A DNA stretch of 47,779 nt, taken from an uncultured Lachnobacterium sp. (GTDB taxonomy: Bacteria > Bacillota > Clostridia > Lachnospirales > Lachnospiraceae). The position numbers and the translations under genes were made by a program. Shown here piece by piece: positions 18,014-26,974 of the stretch (within the stretch, counting starts at the first letter, position 1; each line of letters begins with the position of its first letter). The stretch covers positions 1 to 47,779 of the forward strand of contig URSS01000018.1 in assembly GCA_900550545.1 (NCBI GenBank), in the 5' to 3' direction. Below the pieces are notes generated by a model. The model was not told the origin of the DNA. It did no database searches and saw only the letters and a program-made list of their open reading frames with translations.

Positions 18014-18043
18014 AAAAGCATATGCGTGAGCATGTGCTTTTTC
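18014..18043 (+). terminator. Intrinsic terminator of the hisC operon
   Basis: AAAAGCATATGC at 18014-18025 and GCATGTGCTTTT at 18030-18041 close on a GTGA tetraloop and run into Ts. Confidence 0.85.
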
Positions 18044-18066
18044 TATTTAAAAAATCTTTTCATAAT

Positions 18067-18095
18067 CCCAACTATTTTGTATCATATTTCGTATA
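18067..18095 (+). promoter_or_regulatory. Possible ECF-type promoter
   Basis: CCCAAC at 18067-18072 and CGTATA at 18090-18095 are 17 bp apart. AAC at -35 and CGT at -10 are the usual ECF sigma signature. Its place just ahead of an ECF sigma gene would fit autoregulation. Confidence 0.45.
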
Positions 18096-18129
18096 TCTGA
18101 GTGAACGGAGATAAAGGCGGTGAACATGC

Positions 18130-18678
18130 ATGCAGACGGACAATCAGTTAATCCGCAGAATTAAGAAAAAACAGGATAAAAAAGCGGCGGATGAACTGAT
18201 CCGGCGATACTACCGGGAAATCTATGCGTTTACCTACCGGCAGACCGGAGAGAGGGAACTTGCGCTTGATCTGACACAGGAAATTTTTATCACGGTTTTG
18301 CAGGGAATTTATGCGTTTGATGAGAAAAAGGCGGGCTTCCGCACCTGGGCATACCGTGTGGCAGCCAACAGGATCACAGATTATTATCGCAGTAAAAGTT
18401 ATAAAAAGGAAAAACTGTAGCAGCCCCTGCAATGGGAAACAGAGGAGGAAAAAACTGCGCGTGATCTGGCGGAGCATATGGTTCAAAAAGAAGAGATTCG
18501 CCGGATTATGGATATTGTCGTTTCCTATGAGCGCGAATGGATTCGCATTTTTCAGAAAAAATGCTTTGAGGAGAAGACATTTGCGCAGATTGCAGAGGAG
18601 ATGGATCTTGCGGAGAGTACCGTAAAGACCCGGTTTTACCAGATGTTAAAAAGGATTCGGCAGGAGGTGCAAAGATGA
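18130..18678 (+). pseudogene. ECF RNA polymerase sigma factor interrupted by an in-frame TAG
   Basis: Reading through one TAG codon at 18418-18420 gives a normal-size 182-residue ECF sigma factor. Residues 1-96 hold region 2 (YAFTYRQTG, LTQEIFITVLQGI, FRTWAYRVAANRITDYYR). The part after the stop holds region 4 with its helix-turn-helix (FAQIAEEMDLAESTVKTRFYQ). The frame and family similarity are kept on both sides, so a single base change, for example CAG to TAG, would explain it. The stop falls exactly in the linker between the two domains. An internal ATG at 18478 could start the second half but has no well-placed ribosome site. TAG ends other genes here, so it is not generally recoded. Either a recent nonsense mutation, a sequencing error or a genuinely split factor. 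Confidence 0.8.
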
Positions 18679-19448
18679 AGGAAAAGGAATGGAAGAAAGA
18701 ACAGAAGATACCACTGCTTCCAGTAGAATTCCCGGAGGATAGCGTTATGCAGAAGGAATGTCGTGCGATTGTGGAAAAAGCAATACCAAAGCGGCAGAGT
18801 CTATGGGAAAGAATCAAAGAAATTTACTGGGGACCGGGCATTCGTGCCATATTTTATCAGAGCGGAAGTATCTGGCTTATAGTTGCCTGTCTGTATCTGG
18901 GAATCGGATGGCTTGGACAGTCATATGCAAAGCAGCCCGAAACGCAGATGATAATCGTGTTTTTAGGATTTCCTGTCTGTTTTCTGGTGTTTGCGGTGCT
19001 GGCATGGTGGCTGGATGCGCAGAACCACATGCAGGAGCTGATCGGCTCGCTTCACTATTCCCAGAGCTATCTGTCGGGACTTCGCATGCTGTATGCAGGC
19101 GTGATCATGATACTGGTCAATGTGACCGGAGCAGCTTTATTTACGGATGTTTCGGGAAAAGCATTTGTGAGTATGGTTCTGGTGGGAAGCAGCAGTGTGT
19201 TTTTGTTTGCTTCGGTCTGTGTATATGCCTGCCACAAAGGCGCGGGGGGTCTGTTTTATGCAGGTCTGATCGCAGTCTGGGCGTGTGTGTGCGTGATTGC
19301 AAGGCTTGCGGGAACTGGCGTGCAGATGTTTCTTTTTACATCGGTTCCGCTGGCGGTGCACGGCGCGGTCACTGCCGCAAGCTTTTGTCTTTTGTTCGTA
19401 TCAATAGGAAAGGTGGAGAAAAAAGATGCTTACTCTTTCGCATGTTAG
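18675..19448 (+). CDS. Membrane protein in the sigma/ABC operon, possible anti-sigma or signalling partner
   Basis: A 257-residue protein. It has a charged N-terminal tail of about 65 residues (KEKEWKKEQ then PVEFPEDSVM and ERIKEIYWG) followed by about six membrane segments. Its ATG overlaps the sigma stop (ATGA) and its end overlaps the ABC ATPase by 23 bases, so it is tightly coupled to both. Position directly after an ECF sigma gene is where anti-sigma factors usually lie. However, the zinc-binding HxxxCxxC motif of the common anti-sigma class is absent. I do not recognise the family. Confidence 0.7.
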   Translation: MKEKEWKKEQKIPLLPVEFPEDSVMQKECRAIVEKAIPKRQSLWERIKEIYWGPGIRAIFYQSGSIWLIVACLYLGIGWLGQSYAKQPETQMIIVFLGFPVCFLVFAVLAWWLDAQNHMQELIGSLHYSQSYLSGLRMLYAGVIMILVNVTGAALFTDVSGKAFVSMVLVGSSSVFLFASVCVYACHKGAGGLFYAGLIAVWACVCVIARLAGTGVQMFLFTSVPLAVHGAVTAASFCLLFVSIGKVEKKDAYSFAC

Positions 19449-20289
19449 CAAAAGTTACGGAAAATTTCCGGCGGTGGAAGACATCAGTCTTGAGATGGAG
19501 CATGGGCTTTACGGAATGCTTGCCCCAAACGGTGCGGGAAAGACAACTCTCATAAAAATGATTGCAACCCTGCTGGTTCCTACACAGGGAGAAATTTTAT
19601 GGGATGGGATTCCTGTTGCAAAACTCGGGGAAAAATACCGGGATCTACTGGGGTATCTGCCGCAGCAGTTTGGATATTACAAAAACAACACACCCGTGCA
19701 GTATCTGGATTATCTGGCAGCACTTAAAAATATGCCAAAGCAGACCGCAAAAGAAAAGATAGAACAACTGCTTGAACTGGTCGGACTTTCTGATGTGGCA
19801 GACAAAAAAATGAAAAAATTTTCTGGAGGAATGATCCAGCGGGTGGGAATTGCACAGGCAATGTTAAATGATCCGAAAATTCTGATACTGGATGAACCGA
19901 CTGCGGGGCTTGATCCCAAGGAGCGGGCGCGCTTCCGCAATATCCTGTCAACGTTGTCAAAGGACCGGATCGTCATTCTTTCCACGCATATTGTGTCGGA
20001 TATTGAGTCGAATGCCAATCAGGTGATTCTGTTAAAAGACCGTAAACTATACCGGATGGACACGGTTTCCAATATTTGTAAAACGCTTGATGGAAAGGTG
20101 TATGAGTGTGTGATGGAAGACCGTGCGTTTGATGCATTTCAAGACACGCATCTGATTCTTTCTGTGCGGCAGGAGCAGGAACATATGCAGGTGCGTTATT
20201 ACAGCAGCAAGCCGGAGGAAGGCAGCAGGAATTGTACGCCGAATCTGGAAGATGTATTTCTGGTTACTTATCAGGAGGAACCGGCATGA
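19426..20289 (+). CDS. ABC transporter ATP-binding protein
   Basis: A 287-residue ATPase of the drug/lantibiotic-export ABC-2 group. It has Walker A PNGAGKTT near residue 37, Q-loop YLPQQFGYYKN, signature FSGGMIQR, Walker B ILILDEPTAGLDP, and H-loop ILSTHIVSD. A ~70-residue C-terminal tail follows the nucleotide domain, as in bacitracin- and bacteriocin-resistance ATPases. GGTGGAG precedes the ATG, which lies inside the upstream gene. It should power the two permeases encoded next. The substrate is unknown; export of an antimicrobial peptide or membrane-stress agent is a guess from the ECF context. Confidence 0.93.
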   Translation: MLTLSHVSKSYGKFPAVEDISLEMEHGLYGMLAPNGAGKTTLIKMIATLLVPTQGEILWDGIPVAKLGEKYRDLLGYLPQQFGYYKNNTPVQYLDYLAALKNMPKQTAKEKIEQLLELVGLSDVADKKMKKFSGGMIQRVGIAQAMLNDPKILILDEPTAGLDPKERARFRNILSTLSKDRIVILSTHIVSDIESNANQVILLKDRKLYRMDTVSNICKTLDGKVYECVMEDRAFDAFQDTHLILSVRQEQEHMQVRYYSSKPEEGSRNCTPNLEDVFLVTYQEEPA

Positions 20290-21407
20290 AAATATTGATA
20301 AAAGAATGTAAAAAAATCATGGATATCCGGGTATTGCTTGTTATAGCAGTATTTACGGTGCTGTTTTACCAGTTGTTTTTAGAAGTGACAATTTATCCGG
20401 CGGGAGGGCAGACAACAAATTCCCCGTATGATATGCCGTTTTACGCCGAACTAATCGAAAGCTGGGGAACTTCGCTGCCACGTGAGGACTGGTCGAAGCT
20501 GGATGAAAAAAGAAAAGAACTGGAAGAGGCATACACCCGGATCATTGCGGCGGATCCGGTTCTTGCAGATGCAAAAATTACGAATTATCAGGAATTTTCG
20601 AAGACACGGGAAATATTTTTTGATAAGGATACTTTAACCGATGAGGAAAAGAAAATCGATCAGGAACTGTCGCGTCTGGTCTTTGAGGATTCAAAAGGGT
20701 CAAAACTGTTTTTTGAATTTCAGGTGCTCGATCGGCTGGATGAATACAAAAATTTACAGAATGGAGACAGCATCTCTCTAATGCCGAGTGGAATTTTTTA
20801 TATTGTAGAAAAAGATATGAGAATGATGGGAATTCTGCTTCTGATTTGTTTTGCAATCCTTGCACTGCCGTATCTGATACGGGAACGGTTATGTCATGTG
20901 ATGCCGTTGTATGTGACGACCGCTACCGGGCGGAAAATTTTTGACAGACAGTTTCAGGCACTTATCGTCTGCTGCGGTTTTGTGGGAATCGTACAATTTG
21001 GTATTTATGTACTGGTTTATGTCATAAAAGGACTGGCAGTATTCTGGAAAGGCGATTGTATCAACGATACGGGACTGCAGTTGTGGTGTAAAAATCTGCC
21101 ATTTGGTTTCTATATGCTGCTTTACATGCTGCTGGTTTTTGTGTTTGTGCTGGTTGCGGTTGTTTTGATTTACCTGATCGGAAGAACGGCAGGCAATTAC
21201 ATTGCGGGAATTGCATTTGCCATTCCGGCATGCGCAGGAATTGGCTTTTTGCTGACACACATTTTTGTACATCTGTTTCAGAAGCCGATGGATGAAAATA
21301 GCCTGCCTTATTCAGAAGTGCTTTGGATTCTGGTGTGGATTTTGGCATGCGCGTGCGTGCTGTGGCGGAAAATGCACAGAGATCATTACAGAGATCTCTC
21401 TCGATAG
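20286..21407 (+). CDS. ABC-2 type permease, first subunit
   Basis: A 373-residue membrane protein. One hydrophobic segment sits near the N-terminus (VLLVIAVFTVLFYQLFL). It is followed by an extracytoplasmic domain of about 140 residues rich in charged residues (ARI-type EEAYTRIIAADP, DEEKKIDQEL). Five or more membrane segments come from about residue 180 on. This is the shape of ABC-2 permeases. The ATG overlaps the ATPase stop (ATGA), with AGGAGG seven bases upstream. An in-frame start further upstream lies inside the ATPase gene and lacks a site. Confidence 0.85.
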   Translation: MKILIKECKKIMDIRVLLVIAVFTVLFYQLFLEVTIYPAGGQTTNSPYDMPFYAELIESWGTSLPREDWSKLDEKRKELEEAYTRIIAADPVLADAKITNYQEFSKTREIFFDKDTLTDEEKKIDQELSRLVFEDSKGSKLFFEFQVLDRLDEYKNLQNGDSISLMPSGIFYIVEKDMRMMGILLLICFAILALPYLIRERLCHVMPLYVTTATGRKIFDRQFQALIVCCGFVGIVQFGIYVLVYVIKGLAVFWKGDCINDTGLQLWCKNLPFGFYMLLYMLLVFVFVLVAVVLIYLIGRTAGNYIAGIAFAIPACAGIGFLLTHIFVHLFQKPMDENSLPYSEVLWILVWILACACVLWRKMHRDHYRDLSR

Positions 21408-21457
21408 ATGATGGCAAAAAAGTTTTCGCAGTCACATAATATCAAAGGAGGTAAGGG

Positions 21458-22570
21458 ATGCGCCTTTTGCAAAAAGAGTGTGGAAAATGTCTGCGGCATC
21501 CGTTTCTGTGGATTGTCTGTATCGCATTTGGATTGTTTCAGTTTTTGAGTATCTATACCTATGTGGGAAATGCCGGCATGAGAAAGGAACTTCGGCAGAT
21601 GCATGTGGCTGTGACGGATGAGGAGACGGCAAGCCCGGAGTATGAAAGTGCCTATGCGGACTATAAAAAGACCTATGGCGGAATGTATGATACACTGGAT
21701 ATGCGTAAGATTCTGGAACAGAAAGAAAAAAAGAGTGGATATGAACCGCAGGGAGTCTGGGGATCGTGGATTGTACGCAATTATGACCGATTGCAGAAGA
21801 GGGTGAAACAGATCAGAAAAACAGGGGAAGGCACTTATGACTTTTATCCGGGAAGTTGGTATAAACTGCACACCACTTTGTATGGAAAACTGTGGAAGAA
21901 GCTGATTTTGCAGACCGCGGTTCTGATGATTCTTTCGATGCTGTATCTGATGGATTACGAGAGGATATATAAAACGCAGGATCTAGTTTTGGCGACCACC
22001 ACCGGAAAGAAAATGATGGAAAAGAAAATGCTTGCAGGAGCGTTGTGCGGGCTGTTTTATGCCGGACTGCTTACAGCGTTTACCCTCTTGGTATTTTTTG
22101 CAGCGGTTCCGTTTCAGAACCTGTGGCATGTTCCGGTGGCGGCATGCATGGTTGCAGAGCCGCGGCTGCAGATGATGTATCCGTTTGTCACGTTCTGGCG
22201 GCTGGAGCAGTGGCGTTATTTTTTGCTTGCGCTGGTGGTGCTTGTGGGACTGCTTGGGATCGTTGCGGCTGTTACTGCCGCAGTGCAGTTGTTTTTACAG
22301 AACAGTTATTTTTCGTTTGCGGTACTTAGTCTTCTTTTTATGGGGGCATATCTGCTTGCCTATGTGCAGATGGGAAATGTGTGGGATCTTATCCGGGAAT
22401 TATTTAATCCCACAGTACTGTATGCAACCAGCGGAGGCTGGTTTATGGAAAATGATCTGCTCCTGTCGTTTGCAGGAAATGAATTTGCCGTGTTATTCTG
22501 CAGTGGAACGGTTGCCGTTTGTCTGCTGGTTGTGGGAAAACGCAGATACCATAGGTTGGATGTAATATAG
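21458..22570 (+). CDS. ABC-2 type permease, second subunit
   Basis: A 370-residue protein with the same plan as its upstream neighbour: one N-terminal membrane segment, a ~120-residue outer domain (SPEYESAYADYKKTYGG) and about five C-terminal segments. Both share a short motif after the outer domain, TATGRK in the first and TTTGKK here, supporting common origin by duplication. AAAGGAGG precedes the ATG. It is the last gene of the sigma/ABC operon and is followed by a terminator. Confidence 0.83.
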   Translation: MRLLQKECGKCLRHPFLWIVCIAFGLFQFLSIYTYVGNAGMRKELRQMHVAVTDEETASPEYESAYADYKKTYGGMYDTLDMRKILEQKEKKSGYEPQGVWGSWIVRNYDRLQKRVKQIRKTGEGTYDFYPGSWYKLHTTLYGKLWKKLILQTAVLMILSMLYLMDYERIYKTQDLVLATTTGKKMMEKKMLAGALCGLFYAGLLTAFTLLVFFAAVPFQNLWHVPVAACMVAEPRLQMMYPFVTFWRLEQWRYFLLALVVLVGLLGIVAAVTAAVQLFLQNSYFSFAVLSLLFMGAYLLAYVQMGNVWDLIRELFNPTVLYATSGGWFMENDLLLSFAGNEFAVLFCSGTVAVCLLVVGKRRYHRLDVI

Positions 22571-22638
22571 GACCGAAGTACAATTGGCAGGGAAGTGTAA
22601 AATAGCAATGTTGAATGGAAAATGAAAAAGAGTAAGAC

Positions 22639-22675
22639 AAAAATGCTGTAAGTTTTGAAAACATACAGCATTTTT
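22639..22675. terminator. Bidirectional intrinsic terminator
   Basis: AAAAATGCTGTA at 22639-22650 pairs perfectly with TACAGCATTTTT at 22664-22675. It lies between the convergent permease gene and ABC exporter operon and can serve both. Confidence 0.9.
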
Positions 22676-22684
22676 GCTAGTTTA

Positions 22685-24580
22685 CTATACACTCTTTCCG
22701 GTATAAAGCTGATAATATTTTCCTTTGGCTGCAATGAGCTGGTCGTGATTTCCACGTTCGATGACACGGCCCTGTTCGAGTACGATGATACAATCACTGT
22801 TTCGGACGGTGGACAGGCGGTGTGCAATAACAAAGGTCGTTCTTCCGGCCATCAGTTTATCCATACCATCCTGTACGATACGCTCGGTACGGGTATCGAT
22901 GGAACTGGTTGCTTCATCGAGAATCAGAACCGGTGGATTTGCGATTGCTGCGCGGGCAATCGCAATCATCTGGCGCTGTCCCTGACTTAAGTTGGCTCCG
23001 TCTCCGGTGAGAACCGTCTGGTAGCCGTCTGGCAGCTGACGGATAAAGGTGTCAGCATTGGCAAGGCGTGCAGCCGCATATACTTCTTCATCGGTTGCAT
23101 CGAGCTTACCATAACGGATATTTTCCATAACGGTTGCGGTAAACAGATGCGTATCCTGCAATACAATGCCAAGGGAATGGCGCAGGTCAGCTTTTTTGAT
23201 CTTGTTGATGTTGATACCGTCGTAACGGATTTTTCCGTCCTGAATATCGTAGAAACGATTGATCAGGTTTGTGATGGTTGTTTTACCGGCACCGGTGGAG
23301 CCGACAAACGCAATTTTCTGTCCCGGGGTAGCGTAGAGATCTACGTTGTGCAGAACGATTTTTTCCGGAACATATCCAAAGTCCACATCATCAAATACGA
23401 CATCTCCGGTCAGACGGATGTAATCTACGGAACCATCTGCCTGATGTACATGTTTCCAGGCCCAGATGCCGGTGCTTTCCGTGGTTTCTGTCAGAACCCC
23501 GTTCTCTTCTCTGGCATTGACCAGTGTAACATATCCATCGTCGGTTTCCGGCTTCTTGTCAAGAAGTTTGAAGATTCGCTCACTTCCGGCCAAGGCCATA
23601 ACCACACTGTTAAGCTGCATACTCACCTGAGAGATTGGCATGTTGAAACTCTTGTTGAATGTCAGAAAACTTGCAAGTTTTCCGAGTGTGAGGCCTCCGA
23701 AACCGCTCAGAGCCATGATACCACCGATCATAGCGCAGAGCACATAACTTAGATTTCCAATCTGTGCATTGACAGGTCCAAGATAGTTGGAGTAACGGTT
23801 GGCATTGTAAGCACTGTCAAACAGCTGATCATTTAATTTGTTGAAATCTTCGATATTTTGCTGCTCATGTGTGAATACTTTCACAACTTTCTGGCCGTTT
23901 AGCATTTCTTCGATAAAACCATTTACTTTACCGAGATCTTCCTGCTGTGCAAGGAAGTAGCGGCTGGAAAAAGAGGCAAATTTTCCAGTTATGAACACGG
24001 TGATTGCAACCATGATCAGAGTAATGACCGTAAGCGGAATATTTAAAATGATCATATAGATAAATACGTTTACAATCGTTACCACACTGTTTAAAAGCTG
24101 TGGAATACTCTGGCTGATGACCTGACGCAGGGTATCGATGTCGTTCGTGTAGACAGACATGATGTCACCGTGAGAGTGCGTATCAAAATACCGGATCGGA
24201 AGATCCTGCATATGGGTAAACAAATCGTCACGCAGATGTTTGATACTTCCCTGTGAAATATAGATCAAAAGCTTATTGTAGGCAAATGTAGCGATGACAC
24301 CAAGGGCATAAAAGCCGGCCACACGACCGATGGCACCCAGCAGGGAACTGTAATCGTTGCTGTGATTCTGAACCATTGGAGTGATATAGTCATCAATCAG
24401 TGTCTGCATAAACATCGTTCCCTGTGTGTTACAGAGGACGCTTAATAAAATGCCGATGATAACAAGAATATACAATATACCGTAGCGTTTGAAGACATAA
24501 CCCATCAGTCTTGCAAACAGCTTTCCCGGATTTTTGATTTTGGGTTTCGGACCTTTTGGTCCGCGTCCTGGTCCTGGCAT
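22685..24580 (-). CDS. ABC exporter half-transporter, canonical nucleotide site
   Basis: A 631-residue type IV ABC exporter half. Six membrane segments are followed by a nucleotide domain with Walker A GSTGAGKTT, signature LSQGQRQ, Walker B LILDEATSSID with the catalytic glutamate, and H-loop IAHRLSTV. The nucleotide domain carries an extra stretch before its start (about 345-390, REENGVLTETTEST). The ATG overlaps the last base of the upstream gene (TAATG) with GGAGGTG in front, so the two halves are made together and should form a heterodimer. Substrates of this family are drugs, lipids or peptides. Confidence 0.93.
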   Translation of the reverse strand: MPGPGRGPKGPKPKIKNPGKLFARLMGYVFKRYGILYILVIIGILLSVLCNTQGTMFMQTLIDDYITPMVQNHSNDYSSLLGAIGRVAGFYALGVIATFAYNKLLIYISQGSIKHLRDDLFTHMQDLPIRYFDTHSHGDIMSVYTNDIDTLRQVISQSIPQLLNSVVTIVNVFIYMIILNIPLTVITLIMVAITVFITGKFASFSSRYFLAQQEDLGKVNGFIEEMLNGQKVVKVFTHEQQNIEDFNKLNDQLFDSAYNANRYSNYLGPVNAQIGNLSYVLCAMIGGIMALSGFGGLTLGKLASFLTFNKSFNMPISQVSMQLNSVVMALAGSERIFKLLDKKPETDDGYVTLVNAREENGVLTETTESTGIWAWKHVHQADGSVDYIRLTGDVVFDDVDFGYVPEKIVLHNVDLYATPGQKIAFVGSTGAGKTTITNLINRFYDIQDGKIRYDGININKIKKADLRHSLGIVLQDTHLFTATVMENIRYGKLDATDEEVYAAARLANADTFIRQLPDGYQTVLTGDGANLSQGQRQMIAIARAAIANPPVLILDEATSSIDTRTERIVQDGMDKLMAGRTTFVIAHRLSTVRNSDCIIVLEQGRVIERGNHDQLIAAKGKYYQLYTGKSV

Positions 24581-26328
24581 TATGCGGCACCTCCTTCGTC
24601 AAAATCTCCGCCACCCTGTGTCTGCGATTCATAGACATCACGGTAGATAGCGTTGGTATGTAAAAGTTCTTCGTGCGTACCGAAACCGTTCAGACGGCCG
24701 TCATCTAAGACAATGATATGATCGGCATCCATAACCGAAGAGATACGCTGTGCAATAATGATCTTTGTTGTGCCCGGGATCGCTTCGCGGAATGCTTTGC
24801 GGATGCGGGCATCTGTTGCGGTATCCACGGCGCTGGTACTGTCATCGAGAATCAGAACTTTTGGCTTTTTCAGCAGGGCGCGTGCGATACACAGACGCTG
24901 TTTCTGGCCGCCGGATACATTGGTTCCGCCCTGTTCGATGTGGGTGTTGTATTTGTCCGGGAATGTCTGGATGAATTCATCTGCACACGCCTGTTTGCAG
25001 GCTTCAATGCATTGTTCTTCGGTTGCGTTTGGGTCGCCCCAGCGCAGGTTGTCAAGAATGCTGCCCGAAAAAAGCACATTCTGCTGTAGAACAACGGACA
25101 CTTCATTTCGCAGCGTATCCAGATCGTAGCTGCGGACATCTTTGCCACCGACATAGACTGCACCTTCGTTGACATCGTAAAGGCGGCTGATCAGGTTGAC
25201 CAGGGATGATTTTGAACTTCCGGTTCCGCCGACGATACCGATGGTTTCTCCGGAGGCGATAGATAGATTGATATCATCCAGTACCGGAACCTCGGCAGAA
25301 GCAGAGTAGCGGAAAGTAACATGCTCAAAGCGAATGCTTCCGTCTTTGATCTCATAGCATGGATTTTCCGGGTTATGCAGTGTGCTTTCTTCATTGATGA
25401 CTTCTGCGATACGTCGTGCACTTGCAATACTCATGGAAATCATAACGAATACCATGGAGAGCATCATCAGGCTCATCAGAATGTTCATACAATAGGTAAG
25501 CATTGCCATAAGATCACCGGTATCCAAAGTCGAACCAATGACCATATGTGCACCGAACCAGCTGATCAGAAGAATGCAGCAGTATACCGTAAACTGCATC
25601 AGCGGCGAGTTCCATACGACAACGGACTCTGCGCGGAAAAGCATGTTGTAGATGTTCTGGCTTGCTTTTTTGAAACGCGTTTTTTCATAATCGCCACGTA
25701 CATAGGCTTTTACAACGCGGATCGCAGATACATTTTCCTGTACACTTTCATTCAGATCATCGTATTTTTTGAATGCTTCCTGAAAATAGTTCATGGCGCG
25801 GCGCACAATGAAGGCAAGGCATCCGCCAAGCAGGATGACCGCAACCAGATAGATGCAGGCAAGTTTCGGACTGATGAAAAATGACATGAACATTGCTACA
25901 ATCAGCGTAGACAATGCGCGGATGCACATACGAAGAATCATCTGGTAAGAGTTCTGGATGTTAGTGACGTCGGTGGTCAGTCGTGTAACAAGACTTGAAG
26001 TACTGAATTTGTCGATATTGGCAAAGGAATAGGTCTGAATTTTCTCAAACATTGCTTTGCGCAGGTTGCGTCCAAGACCCATAGAAGCCATGGCACCGTA
26101 TTTGGCAGCCAGCAAACCGAAGGTCAGGGAGAAGATGGCAGTGATGATCATAATGCCACCGGTTACATAAATATGATGGGTGTCGCCTTTGTTCACACCC
26201 TCATTAATGATGGAAGCCATCAGAAGCGGAATGATCATTTCCATGATGACTTCGCAGAAGGCAAAGACCGGAGTCAGAATGGATGACTTCGTAAACTCTT
26301 TGACCTGTGCAAGTAGTGTTTTTAACAT
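24580..26328 (-). CDS. ABC exporter half-transporter, degenerate nucleotide site
   Basis: A 582-residue ABC exporter half, first in a two-gene operon. Walker A is GGTGSSKSS and the signature is VSGGQKQR. The Walker B carboxylate is aspartate (LILDDSTSAVD) where glutamate is usual, and the H-loop histidine is glutamine (IIAQRISSV). This asymmetry is known for heterodimeric exporters such as BmrCD and TM287/288, where one ATP site is non-hydrolysing. The start at 26328 follows GAGGGG. An upstream ATG at 26355 lacks a site. Transcription probably starts from the promoter at 26406-26434 under MarR control. Confidence 0.92.
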   Translation of the reverse strand: MLKTLLAQVKEFTKSSILTPVFAFCEVIMEMIIPLLMASIINEGVNKGDTHHIYVTGGIMIITAIFSLTFGLLAAKYGAMASMGLGRNLRKAMFEKIQTYSFANIDKFSTSSLVTRLTTDVTNIQNSYQMILRMCIRALSTLIVAMFMSFFISPKLACIYLVAVILLGGCLAFIVRRAMNYFQEAFKKYDDLNESVQENVSAIRVVKAYVRGDYEKTRFKKASQNIYNMLFRAESVVVWNSPLMQFTVYCCILLISWFGAHMVIGSTLDTGDLMAMLTYCMNILMSLMMLSMVFVMISMSIASARRIAEVINEESTLHNPENPCYEIKDGSIRFEHVTFRYSASAEVPVLDDINLSIASGETIGIVGGTGSSKSSLVNLISRLYDVNEGAVYVGGKDVRSYDLDTLRNEVSVVLQQNVLFSGSILDNLRWGDPNATEEQCIEACKQACADEFIQTFPDKYNTHIEQGGTNVSGGQKQRLCIARALLKKPKVLILDDSTSAVDTATDARIRKAFREAIPGTTKIIIAQRISSVMDADHIIVLDDGRLNGFGTHEELLHTNAIYRDVYESQTQGGGDFDEGGAA

Positions 26329-26386
26329 AATGTCCCCTCTTTCTGAAATATTCACAAACTTATGAAAAGCGGGTTGCTTTTTGAAA

Positions 26387-26400
26387 GTTAGTGTGCTAAC
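26387..26400. promoter_or_regulatory. Palindromic operator between the ABC exporter operon and marR
   Basis: GTTAG-TGTG-CTAAC is an inverted repeat typical of MarR-family sites, with a further GTTAG half-site at 26408-26412. It lies just downstream of the exporter -10 and inside the spacer of a possible marR promoter (TTGAAA 26381-26386, TATATG 26403-26408). Confidence 0.65.
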
Positions 26401-26405
26401 AATAT

Positions 26406-26434
26406 ATGTTAGACTATGATTTTTATATTGTCAA
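26406..26434 (-). promoter_or_regulatory. Sigma-A promoter of the ABC exporter operon
   Basis: On the minus strand TTGACA (26434-26429) and TAACAT (26411-26406) are 17 bp apart, facing the exporter genes. Confidence 0.7.
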
Positions 26435-26467
26435 TACAGAAAAATAATTAAGTAGAGGAGAGCAGAT

Positions 26468-26935
26468 ATGTATTGCAAAAATGGAAAACCGGACCATCTT
26501 GGGCACCGTTTCCGGGTCATCCACAATATGATCGACAAGTATTTTCAGAAGAACAGGGAGGCAGGCAGAGCATGCAACCTTACGAGGGTGCAGTGCGGAG
26601 CCATTCATTATTTTTATGATCATCGGGAAGAGGACATTTTCCAGAAAGATTTTGAGGCGGAATTTTCCATATCCGGGGCGACGGCTACGAATATATTAAA
26701 AGTATTAGAGCGGGAAAAGCTGATCGAACGGATTCCGATGAAGGAGGATGGACGTCTCAAAAAAATTGTTCTGCTCGATGCGGGGGCGCAGGTCCATGAG
26801 GAGGCATACACCAATATCTTGTATATGGAAAAAACTTTAACAAAAGGAATGAATGCCGATGAAATTGCAAATCTAAGGCGATTGTTAGATAAAGTGATAC
26901 ACAATTTGGAAGATTTGCAGGAATTGCAAGGATAA
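26468..26935 (+). CDS. MarR-family transcriptional regulator
   Basis: A 155-residue winged-helix repressor. The DNA-reading part is FEAEFSISGATATNILKVLEREKLIER (described here as residues ~59-85), followed by a wing with KEDGRLKKIVL, which is the usual MarR layout. C-terminal helices form the dimer. GAGGAG precedes the ATG at 26468. It is divergent from the heterodimeric ABC exporter, and the shared gap holds a palindromic operator. It therefore most likely represses both itself and the exporter until a ligand binds. The ligand is unknown. Confidence 0.9.
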   Translation: MYCKNGKPDHLGHRFRVIHNMIDKYFQKNREAGRACNLTRVQCGAIHYFYDHREEDIFQKDFEAEFSISGATATNILKVLEREKLIERIPMKEDGRLKKIVLLDAGAQVHEEAYTNILYMEKTLTKGMNADEIANLRRLLDKVIHNLEDLQELQG

Positions 26936-26974
26936 TTTTGTGCAAAAATAACCACATAATATGGATATGTCTTA

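Noticed and set aside
18418..18420. TAG as a recoded amino acid (for example pyrrolysine) in the sigma gene
   Set aside because: TAG ends other complete genes here (14628 gene, 21458 gene, nrdG, rlmD), and the product is not a family known to use it.
23147..23752. A 201-codon plus-strand frame
   Set aside because: It is fully antisense to the ABC exporter nucleotide domain and carries no recognisable motif.
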